A DNA stretch of 64,000 nucleotides. Origin: Neobacillus rhizosphaerae (GTDB taxonomy: Bacteria; Bacillota; Bacilli; Bacillales; Cytobacillaceae). Below the pieces are notes generated by a model, which did not search any database, was not told where the DNA came from, and saw nothing but the letters and a program-made list of their open reading frames with translations. The position numbers were made by a program, and so were the translations under genes. Within the stretch, counting starts at the first letter, position 1; the number at the start of each line of letters is the position of its first letter. Where the stretch lies: contig NZ_CALBWS010000004.1 of assembly GCF_937468385.1 (NCBI RefSeq), positions 1-64,000 of the forward strand, given 5' to 3'. Positions 59,276-64,000 of the stretch are shown piece after piece.

Positions 59276-61542
59276 TTTTCTCCAATGCTGATCATCCTGT
59301 CAATAAAATCCTCCTTATTTGCCTTCTTCGCAAAAATCTTCACCAGGTACGTCCCTGGGGCCGGTAGCTGTTCACTGGGTATCTCTTTTTTGATAAGCCC
59401 CTTATTCAGATTCGTGCTCGTATCCAAAAAGCCGACAAATCGGTAGTCCTCTGGGTTAAACAAGGCAATCCCAAACTCCTCCGCCCCGCCTGGCAAATAC
59501 ACCTCATACCTGTACCTGCCTGGTTTATCTCCCTCCGCAAACTCAAAACCCATCACCCGTGGATAGTCCGGCTCCTCAAGCACATACAGATACGGAATTT
59601 GAATGATCCTCCCACCAGCCAGTAGACTGAGGTAACCATCATGGATTTTCCCTTTAAATATCTGCGGGTCGACCATTAACTCCACCGTGACATCCTTGGA
59701 TTGCTTCGCCTCCAAGGCAAACGCTAACGGAAACCTCCAACTTAACCCATCTACCTGCTTGGGAATCGCAAACGAATAGCGCTGTGGTTGGTTACTCGTA
59801 TTTTCAACATGCAAAAAAGCTTTATGTGAGTGTCTCTTGTCCGAAAACTTCCCGAACCTGATGCTGCTCGGCGAAACGAGTGAAGAAGCCTTGATGGCCT
59901 CGTCCACCTGAATTCTGCCGGCTCCCTGCTCAAAGGTGCGGTAATAGCTAGGTTCGTCACCACTGGCCGCCCGGCTGTTCCCGGTGTCGGACCTACTTTT
60001 CCCAGTACCGCTATTCCTCCGGTCAAGTTTCGTCGTCAGTTCCGCCTTTTTCACGAGCGGTTTTGCTGTATTCATCAACGCCGCCTTGATTTTCTCAGGC
60101 GTCCAGTCTGGGTGTGCCTGCTTGATTAACGCGCACGCCCCGGCCACATGCGGTGCCGCCATACTCGTCCCCTGCAAGCTTAGGTATCCGCCCGGAATCG
60201 TCGAGTTGATCGCCACCCCCGGAGCGACAACGTCCGGTTTGATTTCCCACGTCCCCGTCACAGGCCCCCGTGAACTGAAATCCGCCAGCAAATCCCGTGC
60301 TTCGCTGACCATGACCTTTGCTGTGAGACTTCGTTTTTTTAATTCTTTTTGAAAAAAAACTCCGTCACCTTTCGAGAGTGATCCGACAGGGATGGTCAGC
60401 TGAGTATCGAGGTTACCCATGAAGCCCCCACTCATATTATTGTAGATAAGAACAGCTGTGGCCCCCGCTTGTCGTGCATTTTCTGCCTTTTCCGCAAAGG
60501 TTAATGTCCCCCTTTTTATTAAAGCGATCTTCCCTAGGACATCCTTTAATTCACTTTTCCTGCCCAGCCCCGCGTCGACCATGTCTAGGGAACGATCAAG
60601 CACCCAGTTGGCCGAGCCCTCCATTGGCTGAATCCGGACAATCCCCTGCGTTCCTTCTATTAATAGGGATGGAATTTCTATCGTGGGAGTAGAGGCCCCG
60701 ACAGAGATGGCCTTTGAGGCTGTCCCCGGTGAACCGACGGTCCACACATTCGGTCCGGAATTTCCTGACGCTGCCACGGCAACAATCCCTTTATCGACCG
60801 CTTTGTTTAGTGCGAGACTAATCGGCAGATCGGGTCCGTTGATATCGTTCCCGAGCGAAAGATTGACAATATCCACTTTATCTTTGATGGCTTGATCAAT
60901 CGCTGCCAGCACCTGCTCCGTTGTCCCGCCGCCCCCTGGTCCGAGCGCCCGGTAGGCAACAATTTTTGCCTCGGGCGCAACACCTTTTATTTTTCCATTG
61001 GCAGCAATAATTCCGGCAACATGGGTGCCGTGGATGGTTGCCTGCCCGATGGCCCGCGTTTCCATCGGATCTCGGTCATTGTCGACGAGGTCATGCCCGC
61101 CAGCATAGTTCCTTTTCAGGTCGGGATGGGTGTAATCCACCCCGGTATCGATAACGCCGACGGTCACCCCTTTTCCGGTGAGTCGTTTATTTTTGATGTC
61201 AAAGAAACCGCGCACCTTATCGCCGCCGATAATTTTGACACTTTCCTCGGTTTGCACTTGGTATTGCGTAACCGGCGCGACGTTGAGGATTTGTTTTTGC
61301 TCGGCCAGCTTTGCGATTGATTCTGGGCGGCCCTGTACGGAAAAACCGTCGAGAGCTTCACGAAATACCCGGCGCAATTTGATGTCCTTATAGGGGCTGA
61401 TGAGCTGGTTGATTTCTTGTTCGGATTGTGATTTTTCCAAGAGAACAATTGCAATTGTGTCCTCAGTTGGTTTCGGTATTGGTGGGTGGATGAGTGTTTT
61501 TGGTATATGAATCGAGAGAAGGATGGCGATTAGAAGTTTCAT
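59266..61542 (-). CDS. Secreted S8 serine protease, Vpr-like
   Basis: 758 aa. A short hydrophobic start (residues 3-12) serves as signal, followed by an inhibitor_I9-type propeptide (about 28-95) and the subtilisin domain. The triad is Asp132 (VIDTGVDYTHP), His171 (IHGTHVAGI) and Ser460 (LQGTSMAAPHVAG), with Asn261 at the oxyanion hole. A PA domain is inserted at about 295-410, as in Vpr. A Ser/Gly/Arg-rich insert (about residues 505-530) and Fn3-like C-terminal domains follow. Extracellular protein degradation is the likely role. ATG 61542 follows AAGGGG. Confidence 0.9.
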   Translation of the reverse strand: MKLLIAILLSIHIPKTLIHPPIPKPTEDTIAIVLLEKSQSEQEINQLISPYKDIKLRRVFREALDGFSVQGRPESIAKLAEQKQILNVAPVTQYQVQTEESVKIIGGDKVRGFFDIKNKRLTGKGVTVGVIDTGVDYTHPDLKRNYAGGHDLVDNDRDPMETRAIGQATIHGTHVAGIIAANGKIKGVAPEAKIVAYRALGPGGGGTTEQVLAAIDQAIKDKVDIVNLSLGNDINGPDLPISLALNKAVDKGIVAVAASGNSGPNVWTVGSPGTASKAISVGASTPTIEIPSLLIEGTQGIVRIQPMEGSANWVLDRSLDMVDAGLGRKSELKDVLGKIALIKRGTLTFAEKAENARQAGATAVLIYNNMSGGFMGNLDTQLTIPVGSLSKGDGVFFQKELKKRSLTAKVMVSEARDLLADFSSRGPVTGTWEIKPDVVAPGVAINSTIPGGYLSLQGTSMAAPHVAGACALIKQAHPDWTPEKIKAALMNTAKPLVKKAELTTKLDRRNSGTGKSRSDTGNSRAASGDEPSYYRTFEQGAGRIQVDEAIKASSLVSPSSIRFGKFSDKRHSHKAFLHVENTSNQPQRYSFAIPKQVDGLSWRFPLAFALEAKQSKDVTVELMVDPQIFKGKIHDGYLSLLAGGRIIQIPYLYVLEEPDYPRVMGFEFAEGDKPGRYRYEVYLPGGAEEFGIALFNPEDYRFVGFLDTSTNLNKGLIKKEIPSEQLPAPGTYLVKIFAKKANKEDFIDRMISIGEKVD

Positions 61543-61574
61543 GTGACGAATTCCCCTTTTTTCATATCGTTTTC

Positions 61575-62555
61575 TTATAAAGGAGAAAGTATGCAGTCGG
61601 GCGGGATAAAGTATTGAGTGGTGCGTCCTGTACCGGTCGAGGGAAGACTTAGTGAATGGAGTAAATTTTTGGCCACACCTCTTTGCTCAATCAGCAAGAA
61701 TTCCTGGAACTGTTTTAATGTCATGGGTGAGTTCATTAACAGAAAATAATCTCTAACTGTCTGTAAATGAGCATCCTTTGAGTAAGTTTTACAATCGGGA
61801 CAATACCATGCTGAAGAAACTCTGATTATCGGAATCGCTTTACAGGTCGGGCATTGTACACCACGGATGATATCAGATTGGGAGATTCCATAGGTTTTGA
61901 GGATTTCAGGATATGAGGGGATATTTTCCGATAGGATATAATCACAAAGTTTGTTAAGTGCTTTGCCTTTAAAGGCTGGGCTGTTATATTTAGCAGCAAT
62001 TTGAGCCACTTTTTCCTCTAAATATTCCGCATAAATGATGTGTTCAAATATAGACTCATTACCTTCATTTGTTCTTACAATGGTTGAGTTTTTACTAAAA
62101 ACAACTAAATACTCGATTGGCATTGGGGGAATTTTATGTTTTATCATCCAACTTATTAATTGGGTTCGATGCCGCCTAGCTTGTGTCAGTGGATTGGCGA
62201 TCCCTTCTTCACTATCTTTATAGGTTCTGACTACGCCTTTTGTATACTTGTCAAAAAAGAGTGTCCCTGTTATATTCTTTATTTCTATAACCAATCCAAA
62301 CATTTGTGAAAAAATAAGACTATCGATTTGAAAGGTATTGTTACATTTCAGACGAAGGTCGTTGATGATCCTATATGGTTCATCTGGCAAATAGGAAAGA
62401 TAATAATCCACATTTTTCTCTCCCGAATATCCCGTTTTCCAATTAATTAGTTCCTTTTCAATATCCTTGAATCTTGAATGAAGTTTATCTATCCTCCGAA
62501 GAAGTGCCTCCCGTTGTAAAAGTGGTATTGGAACCTTCCTTTCATTTAAAATCAT
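61575..62555 (-). CDS. NERD-domain protein with C-terminal zinc ribbon
   Basis: 326 aa. A NERD (nuclease-related) domain covers residues about 40-160: GYSGEKNVDYYLSYLP, then FQIDSLIFSQMFGLVIEIKN with the D...E-x-K catalytic pattern of restriction-like nucleases. Near residue 235 is a zinc ribbon (CPTCKAIPII...WYCPDCKTYS). The domain pair suggests DNA processing, but the biological role of NERD proteins is unknown. ATG 62555 follows AAGGAGGAG. It is inserted with the protease between upp and the atp operon. Confidence 0.87.
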   Translation of the reverse strand: MILNERKVPIPLLQREALLRRIDKLHSRFKDIEKELINWKTGYSGEKNVDYYLSYLPDEPYRIINDLRLKCNNTFQIDSLIFSQMFGLVIEIKNITGTLFFDKYTKGVVRTYKDSEEGIANPLTQARRHRTQLISWMIKHKIPPMPIEYLVVFSKNSTIVRTNEGNESIFEHIIYAEYLEEKVAQIAAKYNSPAFKGKALNKLCDYILSENIPSYPEILKTYGISQSDIIRGVQCPTCKAIPIIRVSSAWYCPDCKTYSKDAHLQTVRDYFLLMNSPMTLKQFQEFLLIEQRGVAKNLLHSLSLPSTGTGRTTQYFIPPDCILSPL

Positions 62556-63027
62556 GCCTACTCCTCCTTTTTTGTCTTCAACCTCTAATTTTCCTTATTC
62601 AGAAGGAAAACCCCTTCCACTTAATTGGCAATTTTTTGTGAACGTTTTTCAGTTTGTTGAAGTTTGTAAAGTAACGGTAATTTTTTCGCTCATTTGGGAA
62701 GAAAAGTCCTTTTTTTAAAGGATTTTTGACGGGGCAGTATTTTTGATAATAGAAATCGTCATTTTCTGAGGTAAATGGGCTGGTTTTTGACCCACTTATT
62801 TAGCTTGAAAAGTCGATTGGCTGATTTTTCGGAGGTTTTGGCTCATTTTTTCACTAGATTGGCTCATTCTCAGTAGGGAATGGCTCATTTTTTCATGTTA
62901 TTGGCTCATTTTTCAGGAACATTGGCTTTTTTACCAATTAAACCTAAATATCACCTCTTTTTTTCAAAAAAAAAGTGCCGCTAGCCAATACAAATTAACA
63001 CCCACAGGGGTTAATGTTCCCAACAAA
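62556..63027. other. Spacer with repeated TTGGCTCATTTTTC phrases
   Basis: From 62775 to 62935 the phrase TTGGCTCATTTTT(C) or close forms recurs five to six times at 20-35 bp intervals. No gene is supported on either strand. Confidence 0.65.
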
Positions 63028-63051
63028 AAAAGCCGAGCGAACTCGGCTTTT
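63028..63051 (-). terminator. Terminator of upp
   Basis: Stem AAAAGCCGAG/CTCGGCTTTT with a CGAA loop and a T-run on the minus strand, 13 bp after the upp stop. Confidence 0.92.
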
Positions 63052-63063
63052 CCCAAAAAACAC

Positions 63064-63726
<663 letters not shown>

Positions 63727-63745
63727 CTAAGAAACACTTCGTCTA

Positions 63746-63774
63746 ATTTTACAGAAAAAAAATGCATTGAGCAA
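63746..63774 (-). promoter_or_regulatory. Possible upp promoter
   Basis: Minus-strand TTGCTC (63774-63769), 17 bp, TAAAAT (63751-63746), 52 bp before the GTG start. Confidence 0.5.
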
Positions 63775-63801
63775 CTCGTAACCCCTTTTTCAAAAAGAAA
63801 A

Positions 63802-63823
63802 CTTGCCGACAAATGTCGGCAAG
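63802..63823 (-). terminator. Hairpin after the right-edge gene
   Basis: Stem CTTGCCGAC/GTCGGCAAG with a 4-base loop starts 3 bp beyond the stop codon of the partial gene; on the minus strand it runs into TTTTCTTTTTG. Confidence 0.85.
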
Positions 63824-63825
63824 CT

Positions 63826-64000
63826 TTATGCAACCCTACTACTTAATTCTGGTTCCTTTTTATCAACCACGACCGTCAATACGGCACCTGCCATGATGAA
63901 CACTGCAAAAACAATATTTTTCAACGAGAAATCGCCATGTAAGAATAATACATCTAGGAAAATCGCAAAGGCAACGTAAGAGATATTCAGTGACATTGCC
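63826..64000 (-). CDS. DMT-type transporter, C-terminal part only
   Basis: The minus strand from the window edge reads 57 codons and a TAA stop: AMSLNISYVAFAIFLDVLFL, then HGDFSLKNIVFAVFIMAGAV and LTVVVDKKEPELSSRVA. Two membrane helices with a GDFSLK loop and a short charged tail are typical of the last helices of EamA/DMT-family transporters. The substrate cannot be inferred and the start lies outside the window. Confidence 0.65.
   Translation of the reverse strand, partial: AMSLNISYVAFAIFLDVLFLHGDFSLKNIVFAVFIMAGAVLTVVVDKKEPELSSRVA

Overview
The window comes from a spore-forming, low-GC Gram-positive bacterium of the family Bacillaceae, probably outside the B. subtilis group. The gene order (upp - atp - nuo - ywzB - ywmB - murAA - spoIID - spoIIQ - spoIIID - mbl - fabZ - ywpF - ssbB) is the Bacillus order, read here mostly on the minus strand. 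The complex I (nuo) operon directly behind atpC is a B. cereus-like trait that B. subtilis lacks. I cannot name the species. No tRNA, rRNA, CRISPR array, phage or intact insertion sequence was seen.

Layout. (1) 1-9229, minus: an exopolysaccharide/capsule operon. It has a membrane CapD/EpsC-type dehydratase, an initiating sugar-phosphate transferase, a WbuB-like glycosyltransferase, the CapE-CapF-CapG (FnlABC) trio that makes UDP-N-acetyl-L-fucosamine, a second GT4 glycosyltransferase and an EpsG-like polymerase cut by the window edge. A divergent LytR-CpsA-Psr ligase gene (10151-11089) could attach the polymer to peptidoglycan. (2) 11.8-17.3 kb: the SWIM zinc-finger/SNF2 ATPase pair ywqB-ywqA. 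(3) 17.4-18.6 kb: a leucine-rich-repeat gene between inverted repeats. (4) 18.7-21.3 kb: a ytbE-ytbD-ytcD-like reductase/efflux/HxlR module. (5) 21.4-36.5 kb: housekeeping, cell-wall and sporulation genes (3D-domain protein, ssbB, ywpF, fabZ, EpuA-like protein, mbl, spoIIID, atl, pbpC, spoIIQ, spoIID, murAA, ywmB, ywzB). (6) 37.5-39.5 kb: a secreted PIG-L deacetylase fused to leucine-rich repeats and cell-wall-binding repeats. (7) 40.1-50.9 kb: an 11-gene nuoABCDHIJKLMN operon without the NADH-oxidising nuoEFG module. (8) 51.3-59.1 kb: atpZ-I-B-E-F-H-A-G-D-C. (9) 59.2-64 kb: a Vpr-like subtilase, a NERD-domain protein, upp and the end of a DMT-type transporter.

The least explained material is repetitive. 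A 13-bp hairpin sequence, GGTGTCAGGCACC, occurs 12 times exactly plus several variants. It lies in spacers, inside the nuo and atp operons, and in frame inside ywqA and nuoL. A second dispersed element of about 180 bp occurs once upstream of the capsule operon and once between atpE and atpF. Other repeats are 52-bp palindromic tandem repeats beside ywqA, a 4 x 132-bp coding repeat giving NuoC a Lys/Ala-rich N-terminal extension, and inverted repeats around the LRR gene.

How the genes fit together: the nuo operon (ferredoxin-type or unknown electron input) and the atp operon together make and use the proton gradient. murAA, mbl, pbpC, the 3D protein and the LCP protein serve the envelope. spoIIQ, spoIID and spoIIID serve engulfment and mother-cell transcription during sporulation.
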